Origin: Pseudomonas sp. PA27(2017)
GTDB lineage: Bacteria; Pseudomonadota; Gammaproteobacteria; Pseudomonadales; Pseudomonadaceae
DNA length: 64,000 bases
Assembly: GCF_001945445.1 (NCBI RefSeq)
Contig: NZ_MSXW01000058.1
Coordinates: forward strand, 62,001-126,000
Direction of reading: 5' to 3'
The notes beneath the pieces are model-generated. The model was not told where the DNA came from, did no database searches, and saw only the letters and a program-made list of their open reading frames with translations. The translations under genes and the position numbers were made by a program. Each line of letters starts with the position of its first letter. The stretch's first letter is position 1. Below, one piece after another: positions 10,137 through 18,829 of this stretch.

Positions 10137-10246
10137 TCCCCAGGGGGCCGGCGGACATGCACCGGGCTCCCCCGGCGCTTGTCACGCCCGCTGTGGTGGA
10201 GTATTTCTGCATTCGCTGAACTCCTCGATCACCACGGAAGCCCTCG

Positions 10247-10906
10247 ATGTCCCTCGATGCCCTCGCCCCCGCCGCCACATCCGGCAAACCGACCGGCCGT
10301 ATCCGGCAGAAGAACGAAGAAGCGATCATCACGGCCGCCGAGGAAGAGTTCGCCCGGCACGGCTTCAAGGGCACCAGCATGAACACCATCGCCCAGGCGG
10401 TGGGCCTGCCCAAGGCCAACCTGCACTATTACTTCAGCAGCAAGCAGGGCCTTTACCTGGCCGTGCTGAGCAACATCCTCGCCCTGTGGGACAGCGCCTT
10501 CGACAGCCTCGGCGTCGACGACGACCCGGCCGAGGCGCTGGAGCGCTACATACGCGCCAAGATGGAATACTCGCGCCGCTACCCCAAGGCGTCGCGCATC
10601 TTCGCCATGGAAGTGATCAGCGGCGGCGCCTTCCTGTCCCAGCATTTCGGCAAGGATCACCAGACCTGGTTTCGCGAGCGCGCGGCGATCTTCGAGCAGT
10701 GGATCGCCGCCGGCAAGATGGATCCGGTCGACCCCATGAACCTGATCCTGCTGATCTGGAGCAGCACCCAGTACCACGCCGACTTCGCCTCGGAAATCTG
10801 CCGGGTCACCGGCCGCTCGCGCCTGACCAAAGCCGATTACCAGGCCGCGGCGGACAACATGGTGTGCATCATCCTCAAGGGTTGCGGGCTGAAGCCGAGC
10901 CTCTGA
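10247..10906 (+). CDS. TetR-family transcriptional regulator (RutR-like C-terminal type)
   Basis: A 219-residue TetR-family repressor. The helix-turn-helix is obvious (IITAAEEEFARHGFKGTSMNTIAQAVGLPKANLHYYFSSKQGLY, residues about 26-70), and the ligand-binding half (YSRRYPKASRIFAMEVISGG, WIAAGKMDPVDP) is of the YcdC/RutR C-terminal type. The stop overlaps the ATG of the next gene by one base, so the two are translationally coupled. Target genes and ligand are unknown; pyrimidine control as in E. coli RutR cannot be assumed. Confidence 0.85.
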   Translation: MSLDALAPAATSGKPTGRIRQKNEEAIITAAEEEFARHGFKGTSMNTIAQAVGLPKANLHYYFSSKQGLYLAVLSNILALWDSAFDSLGVDDDPAEALERYIRAKMEYSRRYPKASRIFAMEVISGGAFLSQHFGKDHQTWFRERAAIFEQWIAAGKMDPVDPMNLILLIWSSTQYHADFASEICRVTGRSRLTKADYQAAADNMVCIILKGCGLKPSL

Positions 10907-11493
10907 TGCCTTACCTGCTACTCGCGCCTTGCGACTACCGCGAGGAAATCCGCAAGAGCCGCTTTCTCGCCCAGGCCCGCGCCGTCAGCAGCGCGGCGGA
11001 TGCCCAGGCGTTCATCGAGCAGGTCAGCGACCCGAGCGCCTCGCACAACTGCTGGGCCTGGAAGATTGGCCAGCAGTACCGTTTCAGCGACGACGGCGAG
11101 CCCGGCGGCACCGCCGGCCGACCGATTCTCGCCGCCATCGAGGGGCAGGGTTTCGACGGCGTGGCCGTGGTGGTGACGCGCTGGTACGGCGGCATCCAGC
11201 TCGGCACCGGCGGCCTGGCCCGCGCCTATGGCGGCAGCGCCAACAAATGCCTGCAGAACGCCGAGCGCCAGGAACAGGTGCCGCGCACCGCCTGCGCCTG
11301 CCATTGCGGTTTCGCCGAGTTGGCCCTGTTCAAGTCGCGCCTGGCCGAGTTCGACGCCGCGCTGGAACAGGAGCACTTCGACGCCGAGGGCGCTGAGTTG
11401 CACCTTGCCGTGCCGCCCCTCCAGATCGACGCCCTGCAACGTCTGCTTGCCGATATCAGCCGCGGGCGCAGCACCCTGCGTATCATCGAGTGA
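10906..11493 (+). CDS. YigZ/IMPACT family protein
   Basis: A 195-residue member of the YigZ (UPF0029/IMPACT) family. The diagnostic region reads SHNCWAWKIG, FSDDGEPGGTAGRPIL and VVVTRWYGGIQLGTGGLARAYG, and it is followed by a ferredoxin-like C-terminal domain. Bacterial members are of uncertain function; eukaryotic IMPACT regulates GCN2. The start is the ATG in TGATG shared with the tetR stop, which gives the family's usual N-terminus (MPYLLLAP). Confidence 0.88.
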   Translation: MPYLLLAPCDYREEIRKSRFLAQARAVSSAADAQAFIEQVSDPSASHNCWAWKIGQQYRFSDDGEPGGTAGRPILAAIEGQGFDGVAVVVTRWYGGIQLGTGGLARAYGGSANKCLQNAERQEQVPRTACACHCGFAELALFKSRLAEFDAALEQEHFDAEGAELHLAVPPLQIDALQRLLADISRGRSTLRIIE

Positions 11494-11527
11494 CCGCCAT
11501 CAGCCGCCCACCTGCCATGGAGCATCT

Positions 11528-12460
11528 ATGAAGCCGCACCTGCTGATTCTCAACCCGCTAAGCGAAAGCAGCCTGGCACGCATAGCCGAGCACTACCGGG
11601 TAACCCACGCGCCCGGCGCAGAAGCCCGCAAGGCGGCCATCGCCGAGCACGGCGACAGCGTGCAGGCGGTGCTGACCATCGGCACCATCGGCCTGACCGG
11701 CGAGGAGATCGCCCGCCTGCCCCAGCTCGGTTTCGTCGGCACACTCGGCGTGGGCTACGAAAAGGTCGACCTCGACGCCGCCCGCGCCCGCGGCATCGCC
11801 CTGAGCAACGGTGCGGGTAGCAACGCCAGCTGCGTCGCCGATCACGCCATGGCCCTGCTGCTGGCGGTGATTCGCGACGTACGCCGGCTGGACAACGCCT
11901 GCCGCGCCGGCATCTGGCGCGATGCCCTGCCGATGACCGACGGCGTCAACGGCAAGCGCCTGGGTATCCTCGGCCTCGGCGCCATCGGCGAGCAGCTGGC
12001 CCGCCGCGCGGCAGCCTTCGACATGCCGGTGGGCTATCACAATCGCTCACCTAAAGCGGACAGCCCCCACCGTTATTTCGCCAGCGTGCTGGAGCTGGCC
12101 CAGTGGTGCGATTGCCTGGTGATCGCCATTCCCGGCGGCGCCACGACCCTTCACCTGATCGGCGCCGAAGCGCTCGATGCGCTGGGGCCCCAGGGTTATC
12201 TGGTCAACGTGGCACGCGGCAGCGTGGTGGACACCGCCGCGCTGGGCACCGCACTGCGCGAAAAACGCATCCGCGCCGCGGCACTGGATGTGTACGAGAG
12301 CGAACCACTGCCGCCTACCGAGTTGCTCGACCTCGATAACCTGACCATCACCCCGCACGTGGGCGGCAACTCGCCTCAGGCGCTGGAGCAGTCGCTGAGC
12401 CAGTTTCTCGACAACATCGGCCGGCATTTCCGCGGTGAGCGACTGCTGACGCCGATCTGA
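11528..12460 (+). CDS. D-isomer-specific 2-hydroxyacid dehydrogenase
   Basis: A 310-residue NAD(P)-dependent 2-hydroxyacid dehydrogenase, close to glyoxylate/hydroxypyruvate reductases. The Rossmann motif is GILGLGAIGEQLA (about 145-157), followed by NVARGSVVDTAAL with the catalytic Arg, the Glu segment ALDVYESEP and the catalytic His in ITPHVGGNSP. The start MKPHLLIL lies 34 bases after the YigZ stop codon, so the three rightward genes may form one unit. The substrate (glyoxylate, hydroxypyruvate or 2-ketogluconate) cannot be told from sequence. Confidence 0.88.
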   Translation: MKPHLLILNPLSESSLARIAEHYRVTHAPGAEARKAAIAEHGDSVQAVLTIGTIGLTGEEIARLPQLGFVGTLGVGYEKVDLDAARARGIALSNGAGSNASCVADHAMALLLAVIRDVRRLDNACRAGIWRDALPMTDGVNGKRLGILGLGAIGEQLARRAAAFDMPVGYHNRSPKADSPHRYFASVLELAQWCDCLVIAIPGGATTLHLIGAEALDALGPQGYLVNVARGSVVDTAALGTALREKRIRAAALDVYESEPLPPTELLDLDNLTITPHVGGNSPQALEQSLSQFLDNIGRHFRGERLLTPI

Positions 12461-12517
12461 GTCATTCGGGCGACGCAAAAGAGGCGGTTTAAAGGCATAG
12501 CAGCCACCCAAACCAAC

Positions 12518-12611
12518 CTGTGGGAGCCCCGACCTCGGGGCGAAACGATCGCAGCCTGACTGCCTATCGGCGGTGCCTGAGCGAATCGTCGCGAGGTCGC
12601 GACTCCCACAG
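12518..12611. repeat. BIME-like pair of palindromes
   Basis: CTGTGGGAG followed by CCCCGACCTCGGGG (12518-12544) is mirrored by GTCGCGAGGTCGCGAC and CTCCCACAG (about 12586-12611). The outer arms are perfectly complementary, so the whole unit could fold into one cruciform. It fills the gap between two convergent genes. Confidence 0.75.
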
Positions 12612-12694
12612 TGGATCGGGTAACGACCGCTCCCGCCACTTTGCAGCCAAGGCGATGAAATCGAGCCGGAAGATCGTGAACGGGCTCTCTTGCC

Positions 12695-12988
12695 TCAGCC
12701 GCCGCCCCTGACCTGCAAGCCGATGCCCAGCGCCTTGGCCAGCGATAGCGGCAACAACAGGGTATCGAGCAAGGCGCTGGCTGGCAGGTCGACGCCGGCG
12801 TAGCGCGGCGCCTCGGCACCAAAACGCTCGACCGGGCAGCAACCGCCTTGCAGCGCGTACCAGTCCAGCCGCGTGCCGGCGTACACCACGGGTGCGCCGG
12901 GCTGGTTGGCGTCCAGGGTACGTGCGGTGGCGCAGCCGCCGAGTTGCAGGCAGGCGAGCAGCAGGAGCCAGCCGGAGGTTCTAGTCAT
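12695..12988 (-). CDS. YceK/YidQ-family lipoprotein
   Basis: A 97-residue lipoprotein. A short signal peptide ends in the lipobox LGGC, with the lipidated Cys near residue 19. The body (PVVYAGTRLDWYAL, LPASALLDTLLLPLSLAKALG) matches the small YceK/YidQ lipoproteins of unknown function. Its start overlaps the end of ubiX by 8 bases, so it is the last gene of the mpl-ubiX unit. Confidence 0.8.
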   Translation of the reverse strand: MTRTSGWLLLLACLQLGGCATARTLDANQPGAPVVYAGTRLDWYALQGGCCPVERFGAEAPRYAGVDLPASALLDTLLLPLSLAKALGIGLQVRGGG

Positions 12989-13613
12989 CGCCGCTGTTGA
13001 GGTGATGCTCGCCCCAGCGCGGCAGCATGTCCTGGGGGATGTTCAGGCAGTTGAGGATGCGTGCGACGACGAAGTCGATCAGGTCATCCAGGGTCTGCGG
13101 CTGGTGGTAGAAGCCGGGCGAGGCCGGCAGGATGGTCGCGCCCAGGTTGGAGAGCTTGAGCATGTTCTCCAGGTGGATGCTCGAATACGGCGCCTCGCGC
13201 GGCACCAGGATGAGCTGGCGGCGCTCCTTGAGAGCCACGTCCGCGGCGCGTTCGATCAGGTTGTTGCAGGCACCGGTGGCGATGGCCGACAGGGTGCCGG
13301 TGCTGCACGGCACCACCACCATGGCCGACGGCGCTCCCGAGCCGGAGGCCACCGGCGCCATCCAGTCTTCCTTGCCGTAGACGCGGATCTGCCCGTCGGT
13401 GGCGCCGGTGTATTCGGTGAGAAATGCCTGCATGGCCTGGGGCTTGGCCGGCAGGCTGACGTCCGTCTCGGTGGCCATCACCAGTTGCGCGGCCTTGGAG
13501 ATCAGGAAGTGCACTTCCCGGTCCTCGCGCACCAGGCAATCGAGCAGGCGCAGGCCGTACTGGGCGCCCGAGGCGCCGGTCATGGCAAGGGTGATTCTCT
13601 CGGGACCGTTCAT
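12981..13613 (-). CDS. ubiX: flavin prenyltransferase UbiX
   Basis: A 210-residue flavin prenyltransferase. It attaches a dimethylallyl group to FMN, making the prenylated cofactor used by the UbiD decarboxylase in ubiquinone synthesis. Motifs: ITLAMTGASGAQYGLRLL at the N-terminus, VVPCSTGTLSAIATG and the C-terminal RREAPYSSIHLENM-type segment (here VPREAPYSSIHLENML). The ATG directly abuts the mpl stop codon, an order also seen in P. aeruginosa. Confidence 0.95.
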   Translation of the reverse strand: MNGPERITLAMTGASGAQYGLRLLDCLVREDREVHFLISKAAQLVMATETDVSLPAKPQAMQAFLTEYTGATDGQIRVYGKEDWMAPVASGSGAPSAMVVVPCSTGTLSAIATGACNNLIERAADVALKERRQLILVPREAPYSSIHLENMLKLSNLGATILPASPGFYHQPQTLDDLIDFVVARILNCLNIPQDMLPRWGEHHLNSGDD

Positions 13614-15047
13614 TTAACCTCCAGTCCCCCATGGGCCAGGAATCACATTGTCACTACTCATATTCCCCGACTGCTCTTGATCCGACGAGGCCTTACCACT
13701 TGCCAACGCGATAGCCAGCTTGCCATGCAAGCCGCCAAAACCACCGTTGCTCATGATCACCACCTGGGTGCCGGGGCGTACCCGCGCCTTCACGCCATCG
13801 ATGATGGCTTCCAGGGAATCGCACACCTGGGTGGGGTTGGTGGCGCCGGCAACGGTGGCCGCCAGGTCCCAGCCCAGGTTCGGCGGCGCGTACCAGAACA
13901 CCGCATCGGCCTGCACCGCTGACTCGGCCAGGCCATCGCGGTGGGCGCCGAGCTTCATGGAGTTGGAACGCGGCTCGATGATCGCGATGACCTGTTCATC
14001 GCCGACCCGCTTGCGCAGGCCGTCGAGTGTGGTGGCGATGGCGGTCGGGTGGTGGGCGAAGTCGTCATAAATGGTCACGCCGTTCACCTCGGCGACCTTT
14101 TCCATGCGACGCTTGGCGTTGATGAATTTGCCCAGCGCCTCGATGCCCAGCGCCGGCACCACGCCGACATGGCGCGCTGCCGCCAGCACGGCCAGGGCGT
14201 TGGCGACGTTGTGCTGGCCGGTCAGTTGCCAGTCCACCACGCCTTCGACCTTGCCGTCGAAACTCACCTCGAAGCGCGAGCCATCGGCGCTGAGCAGGCG
14301 CGCCTGCCATTGCCCGCCTTCACCGATGGTCTGCACGGGCGTCCAGCAGCCCATCTGGATCACCCGCGCCAGAGCGGTTTCGCTGGCCGGATGAATGACC
14401 AGGCCTTCGCTGGGGATGATGCGCACCAGGTGATGGAACTGCCGTTCGATGGCGGCCAGGTCCGGGAAGATGTCCGCGTGGTCGAATTCCAGGTTGTTGA
14501 GGATCGCGGTGCGCGGGCGGTAGTGCACGAATTTGCTGCGCTTGTCGAAGAAGGCACTGTCGTACTCGTCGGCCTCGACCACGAAGAACGGCGTGTCGCC
14601 CAGGCGTGCGGAAATCCCGAAGTTCTGTGGCACGCCGCCGATCAGGAAGCCCGGCGCCATGCCGGCGTGCTCCAGCACCCAGGCCAGCATGCTCGAGCTG
14701 CTGGTCTTGCCGTGGGTGCCGGCCACCGCCATCACCCAGCGGCCCTGCAGCACGTGATCGGCCAGCCACTGCGGGCCAGACACATAGGGCAGGCCCTTGT
14801 TGAGCACGTACTCCACCGCCGGGTTGCCGCGGCTCATGGCATTACCGACCACCACCAGGTCGGGCGCCGGCTGCAGGTGCGCTGGGTCATAGCCCTGCAT
14901 CAGCTCGATGCCCTGGGCTTCGAGCTGGGTGCTCATCGGCGGGTAGACGTTGGCGTCCGAGCCGGTGACGCGATGGCCCAGCTCCTTGGCCAGCACCGCG
15001 AGCGAGCCCATGAAGGTGCCGCAGATGCCGAGAATGTGGATATGCAT
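13614..15047 (-). CDS. mpl: UDP-N-acetylmuramate:L-Ala-gamma-D-Glu-meso-DAP ligase
   Basis: A 477-residue Mur-ligase-family enzyme. It recycles the murein tripeptide by joining it to UDP-MurNAc. Domain 1 starts MHIHILGICGTFMGSLA, the ATP loop is AGTHGKTSS (about residues 109-117), and domain 2 carries VEADEYDSAFFDKRSKFVHY, typical of Mpl rather than MurC. The start was chosen at MHIHI with GAGG upstream; the longer reading frame has no support. About 25 extra C-terminal residues (KASSDQEQSG...) extend past the usual end. Confidence 0.95.
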   Translation of the reverse strand: MHIHILGICGTFMGSLAVLAKELGHRVTGSDANVYPPMSTQLEAQGIELMQGYDPAHLQPAPDLVVVGNAMSRGNPAVEYVLNKGLPYVSGPQWLADHVLQGRWVMAVAGTHGKTSSSSMLAWVLEHAGMAPGFLIGGVPQNFGISARLGDTPFFVVEADEYDSAFFDKRSKFVHYRPRTAILNNLEFDHADIFPDLAAIERQFHHLVRIIPSEGLVIHPASETALARVIQMGCWTPVQTIGEGGQWQARLLSADGSRFEVSFDGKVEGVVDWQLTGQHNVANALAVLAAARHVGVVPALGIEALGKFINAKRRMEKVAEVNGVTIYDDFAHHPTAIATTLDGLRKRVGDEQVIAIIEPRSNSMKLGAHRDGLAESAVQADAVFWYAPPNLGWDLAATVAGATNPTQVCDSLEAIIDGVKARVRPGTQVVIMSNGGFGGLHGKLAIALASGKASSDQEQSGNMSSDNVIPGPWGTGG

Positions 15048-15276
15048 GAAAACCTCGAGAACAGGCGCGCCTGGGGGCGGCGAGCCGCGTGAAAACATGG
15101 CCGCAGATTAGCACAGCGGCGCCTTTCGCCGTGCCTGCCCGGTAGGGCGAAGCCAGCGCTGCGAATGGCACCCCACCGCAGGCTAAAGGCTCTGTCTCGC
15201 TGGCTTTAGGGCGAAAACTGCACTTTAATCGAAACGCCTGCCGTCTCCACCCGACAGCCAAACGAGGCCCTCGCCC

Positions 15277-15732
15277 ATGCGCATCGTGCAAGCCACCCTG
15301 GAGCACTTGGATCTACTCACCCCGTTGTTCGTTCGCTACCGCGAGTTCTATGGCGAAAGGCCGTTCCCCGACTCCTCGCGCAAGTTTCTGGAAACCCGCC
15401 TCAAGCGCGACGAATCGGTGATCTACCTGGCCCTGGCCGACGACGATGACAAGCTTTTGGGCTTCTGCCAGCTGTACCCGAGCTATTCGTCGCTGTCGCT
15501 CAAGCGCGTGTGGATCCTCAACGACATCTTCGTGGCCGAAGATGCGCGCCGCCAACTGGTCGCCGATCGCCTGCTGCAGACCGCCAAGAAGATGGCCAAG
15601 CAGACCCAGGCCGTGCGCATGCGCGTGGCCACCAGCCGCGATAACGAGGTGGCGCAGAAGGTCTACGAGTCGATCGGCTTCGTCGAGGACGAGCAGTTCA
15701 AGAACTACGTGCTACCCATCAACAGTGAGTAA
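15277..15732 (+). CDS. GNAT-family N-acetyltransferase
   Basis: A 151-residue GNAT acetyltransferase. The N-terminal MRIVQATLEHLDLLTPLFVRYREFYG and the acetyl-CoA region VWILNDIFVAEDARRQLVADRLL are diagnostic, and the C-terminal KVYESIGFVEDEQFKNYVLPI completes the fold. The substrate is unknown. It starts 229 bases from mpl, divergently transcribed. Confidence 0.85.
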   Translation: MRIVQATLEHLDLLTPLFVRYREFYGERPFPDSSRKFLETRLKRDESVIYLALADDDDKLLGFCQLYPSYSSLSLKRVWILNDIFVAEDARRQLVADRLLQTAKKMAKQTQAVRMRVATSRDNEVAQKVYESIGFVEDEQFKNYVLPINSE

Positions 15733-15799
15733 CGCCCGCTGTTTGCGGTCGGCGGGGGGGCTGTTATGGTGACGGCCACTCTCCCACCGAGTCGTTTCC

Positions 15800-16669
15800 A
15801 TGTGGTCGTTTAGCGCCTGGCGCCGTCGTCGCATCCTCTCCCGCCACCCCGTCAGCGCCAGCAGCTGGGCCACGGTGCGCCAGCGCCTGCCGATTCTCGA
15901 TGGCCTCAGTGCAGAAGAAGAGCAGCTGCTGCGCGAGCGCGCCGTACTGTTTCTGCACGCCAAGCACCTGACCACCCTGCCCGGCCTCGAGCTGGACGTC
16001 GAGGACCGCCTGGCCCTGGCGGCGCTCGCCGAATTGCCGCTGCTGGGCCTGGCCGACCTGAACTGGTACCAGGGCTTCCACGAGGTGATCCTCTACCCGG
16101 ATGACTTCGTCAGCCCGCAGCGCCACCGCGACTCCGGTGGCATCGAACACGAATGGGACGGCGAGCACAGCGGCGAAGCCTGGCAGCAGGGCCCGGTGAT
16201 TCTCGCCTGGCCGGGCGTGCAGGCCAGTGGCGGCTGGGAAGGCTACAACCTGGTGATCCACGAGCTGGCCCACAAGCTGGACATGCTCGGCGGCGATGCC
16301 AACGGCCTGCCGCCGCTGCACAGCAATATGGATGTGAAGCAGTGGGCCAGCGCCATGCAGGAGGCCTTCGACAGCCTCAATGCCGAGCTGGATGCCGACG
16401 AGGACGCGCAAACCGTCATCGACCACTACGCCGCGGAAAACCCCGCCGAGTTCTTCGCGGTGAGCAGCGAGTACTTCTTCAACGCGCCGGATCTGCTCGA
16501 TGAGGCCTTTCCCGCGGTCTACGAACAATTGCGCCTGTTCTACCGGCAAGACCCATTGGCACGTTTGCGCCGCCTGCAGGTCGAACACCCGGACTATCAG
16601 GAACCCACGCCCGCGGCTGCCGATACGACCAATGGCTGTAATGGCAACGACGCGGGAATCCACCTATAA
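15800..16669 (+). CDS. mtfA: MtfA-type zinc peptidase
   Basis: A 289-residue member of the MtfA (DUF980) family. These cytoplasmic zinc aminopeptidase-like proteins bind the repressor Mlc in E. coli and so affect glucose PTS control. The gluzincin motif HELAHKLDMLGGDANGLP (about 155) and the downstream ENPAEFFAVSSEYFF supply the zinc ligands. Pseudomonas largely lacks the glucose PTS, so the partner here is probably different. A perfect -10 hexamer for ppa overlaps its 3' end. Confidence 0.9.
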   Translation: MWSFSAWRRRRILSRHPVSASSWATVRQRLPILDGLSAEEEQLLRERAVLFLHAKHLTTLPGLELDVEDRLALAALAELPLLGLADLNWYQGFHEVILYPDDFVSPQRHRDSGGIEHEWDGEHSGEAWQQGPVILAWPGVQASGGWEGYNLVIHELAHKLDMLGGDANGLPPLHSNMDVKQWASAMQEAFDSLNAELDADEDAQTVIDHYAAENPAEFFAVSSEYFFNAPDLLDEAFPAVYEQLRLFYRQDPLARLRRLQVEHPDYQEPTPAAADTTNGCNGNDAGIHL

Positions 16670-16670
16670 T
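16665..16670 (+). promoter_or_regulatory. putative -10 element for ppa
   Basis: TATAAT lies at the 3' end of mtfA, 38 bases before the ppa start. No good TTGACA-like -35 is seen 17 bases upstream, so the assignment rests on the -10 and the position. Confidence 0.4.
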
Positions 16671-16707
16671 CGCGCCACTTTTTTTGGCGCACATCAGGGA
16701 GTCACCC

Positions 16708-17235
16708 ATGAGCTACAGCAAGGTTCCGGCCGGTAAAGACCTGCCGAACGACATCTACGTCGCTATCGAAATCCCGGCCAACCACGCGCCGATCAAATAC
16801 GAAATCGATCACGATACCGACTGCCTGTTCGTCGACCGTTTCATGGCCACCCCGATGTTCTACCCGGCCAACTACGGTTTCATCCCGCACACCCTGGCCG
16901 ACGACGGTGACCCCCTCGACGTGCTGGTCGTGACCCCGTACCCGGTCGCCCCAGGCTCGGTAATCCGCGCCCGCCCGGTCGGTGTGCTGCACATGACCGA
17001 CGAAGCCGGTGGCGACGCCAAGCTGATCGCCGTACCGCACGACAAGCTGACTACCATTTACAAAGACGTTCAGGAATACACCGACCTGCCCCCGCTGCTG
17101 ATCGAGCAGATCAAGCATTTCTTCGAGAACTACAAGGATCTCGAGAAGGGCAAGTGGGTCAAGGTCGAAGGCTGGGGCAACGCCGACGCGGCCCGCGCCG
17201 AGATCACCAAGGCGGCTGCTGCTTATCAAAAGTAA
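16708..17235 (+). CDS. ppa: inorganic pyrophosphatase
   Basis: A 175-residue family I soluble pyrophosphatase that hydrolyses PPi to phosphate and so drives biosynthesis. The signature DGDPLDVLV with its three metal-binding aspartates is intact, along with KYEIDHDTDCLFVDRF and the tail KWVKVEGW. The start MSYSKVPAGKD is preceded by AGGGAG; the longer frame has no ribosome site. A strong terminator follows. Confidence 0.97.
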   Translation: MSYSKVPAGKDLPNDIYVAIEIPANHAPIKYEIDHDTDCLFVDRFMATPMFYPANYGFIPHTLADDGDPLDVLVVTPYPVAPGSVIRARPVGVLHMTDEAGGDAKLIAVPHDKLTTIYKDVQEYTDLPPLLIEQIKHFFENYKDLEKGKWVKVEGWGNADAARAEITKAAAAYQK

Positions 17236-17252
17236 GCACAACCTGCCTTACG

Positions 17253-17277
17253 AAAGCCGGCCACAAGCCGGCTTTTT
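17253..17277 (+). terminator. Rho-independent terminator of ppa
   Basis: The stem AAAGCCGGC/GCCGGCTTT with a five-base loop runs directly into a TTTTT tract 18 bases after the ppa stop codon. Confidence 0.92.
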
Positions 17278-17289
17278 AATGCCTGCGAT

Positions 17290-18030
17290 TTAGCCCCGCT
17301 TCAGGGCACGGCCAAAGAACGCCAGCATCTGCTTCCAGCCATGCTCGGCCGCTTGCTCGTCATAAACCGGGAAGTCCGGCTTCATCCAGCCGTGCTTGGC
17401 CGGGTAGGTTTCCGCGCTGAAGGTCACGCCGCCTTCTGGCAACGCCCGCTCGAAGCGTTCGGCCATTTCCGGTGGGTAGCTGCCATCGTTCTCGGCGGCG
17501 GCGATATAGACCTCGGCCTGCAGTGCAGACGCCGCGAGATGTGGGCTGTCGGCAGCGTCGGTGGCCAGGTTGCCGCCATGAAAGCTGGCAACGGCCGCAA
17601 AGCGCTCCGGTCGCGCACCCGCGCAGGCGATGGCCATGCCGCCACCCATGCAGAAACCCACCGCGCCGATGCGCTGCCCCTGCACGTCGCTGCGACCGTC
17701 TAGGTAGGCAATGTAGGCATCGATATCCGCCGCAGCCTTGGCATTGCCGGTGGTGGCCATCAGCGGGCCGAGAATGGCGCGGAAATCACCCTTGAACACT
17801 TCCTTGGGATCGAAGGGCCCGTAAGCGCCGTAGCGATAGTAGGTATCCGGCAACAGCACCACATAGCCGGCATCGGCGAGCCGCTGGGCCATGGCCAGCA
17901 CGGCAGGGCGAATGCCGCCGGCATCCATGTAGAAGATGACCGCCGGGCCGCCCTGCCCGTCAGCGGGGGTGAACACGTGGGCCGGGCATTGGCCGTCTGG
18001 CGTGGTGATGACGATTTGCTCGTTAGCCAT
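17290..18030 (-). CDS. dienelactone hydrolase family protein
   Basis: A 246-residue alpha/beta hydrolase of the dienelactone hydrolase family. The nucleophile elbow is GFCMGG with Cys near residue 127; the Asp/Glu segment (AAENDGSYP) and the catalytic His in TYPAKHGWMKPD follow. No catechol-pathway genes are nearby, so the natural substrate is uncertain. GGAGGAT precedes the chosen ATG. Its 5' side faces the type III secretion island, so this gene is the last one before the left border of the island. Confidence 0.88.
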   Translation of the reverse strand: MANEQIVITTPDGQCPAHVFTPADGQGGPAVIFYMDAGGIRPAVLAMAQRLADAGYVVLLPDTYYRYGAYGPFDPKEVFKGDFRAILGPLMATTGNAKAAADIDAYIAYLDGRSDVQGQRIGAVGFCMGGGMAIACAGARPERFAAVASFHGGNLATDAADSPHLAASALQAEVYIAAAENDGSYPPEMAERFERALPEGGVTFSAETYPAKHGWMKPDFPVYDEQAAEHGWKQMLAFFGRALKRG

Positions 18031-18339
18031 ATTGATCCTCCGGTTGGATGTTGCCTGCCAGCGCCTGGAGATGGCAGGCATGAATGGGCGAGGTTAGGTA
18101 TTGGTCAACAGGAAGACAACCGAGTGCCCGGCGATTCTCCGACAGCGCTCCTGACAGGCTGATCGCTTCCGTATCGGTACGCCCCCAGAGGCGGCCAGGC
18201 GATGAGTTCATCAAACGTTCACAGACCTTAAATAAATCCTTAATAATTGATTTAATTGAATTTTTCCAAAAAAACCAAGGAACCAACCGACTCCGTCACC
18301 CCACCCATGGCGCATCTTCACCCTGACTTGAAGGTGCTT
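18031..18339. other. left border region of the Hrp island
   Basis: This 309-bp gap separates the dienelactone hydrolase from the first island gene. The segment 18220-18275 is unusually AT-rich (TAAATAAATCCTTAATAATTG..., then a poly-A run) compared with the neighbouring GC-rich genes, and the hrp box lies at its end. No tRNA, integrase or direct repeat was recognised. Confidence 0.6.
18279..18307 (+). promoter_or_regulatory. hrp box (HrpL promoter) of the shcM-hopM1-like operon
   Basis: GGAACC at 18279-18284 and CCACCCA at 18301-18307 are separated by 16 bases, a full match to the HrpL consensus GGAACC-N15/16-CCACNNA. It lies 33 bases before the chaperone start codon, in the same direction. 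Confidence 0.92.
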
Positions 18340-18819
18340 ATGAGTACGCCCGCCTATCGTTCCCTGATCGACAGCTTTTGCAGCCTGACGCGACTGAGCA
18401 ACCCTCACAGCCTTTACGAACACACCGCCGTGGAGTTCAACGGTATCGATTTCACCCTGTTGCATCAGGACACCGCCAGTGGCGGCCGGATACTGCTGCA
18501 CGGCGACCTGGGGAACCTGCCTGCCGGGGACCTGGCAACGGCAGCGGCGGCCCAGCGGCTGCTGGAGATGAACTTCTATCTGTTCGACGGCCACGCCGGG
18601 CCGGTTTTCACGCTCAACCCGCAAAGCCGGCGCGTCACCCTTGGGGTCAACCTGCCCCTGCCGGGGCTGCATGCGGAACGACTGGTGGAGTTGCTCGCGG
18701 AGCTGGCCGACCTGGCCAGGGCATGGCGTCGTGACTGCTTTCTGGAGGCCCACCCGGAGCGGCCGCCCAGCGAGCGCCCCATGGCGGGTTTGACGCGCTC
18801 TGCGCTGCGTAGCTCCTGA
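18340..18819 (+). CDS. type III chaperone, ShcM-like
   Basis: A 159-residue acidic protein of the class I (CesT/Tir-like) type III chaperone type: a small alpha-beta fold with YRSLIDSFCSLTRLSNPHSLYEH near the start and LPGLHAERLVELLAELADLARAWR near the end. The start MSTPAYRS is used because it lies downstream of the hrp box and is preceded by GAAGGTG; a longer reading frame would begin upstream of the promoter. The gene ends 10 bases before a large effector resembling HopM1, so it most likely is that effector's dedicated chaperone. Confidence 0.82.
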   Translation: MSTPAYRSLIDSFCSLTRLSNPHSLYEHTAVEFNGIDFTLLHQDTASGGRILLHGDLGNLPAGDLATAAAAQRLLEMNFYLFDGHAGPVFTLNPQSRRVTLGVNLPLPGLHAERLVELLAELADLARAWRRDCFLEAHPERPPSERPMAGLTRSALRSS

Positions 18820-18829
18820 GGCCACTGTG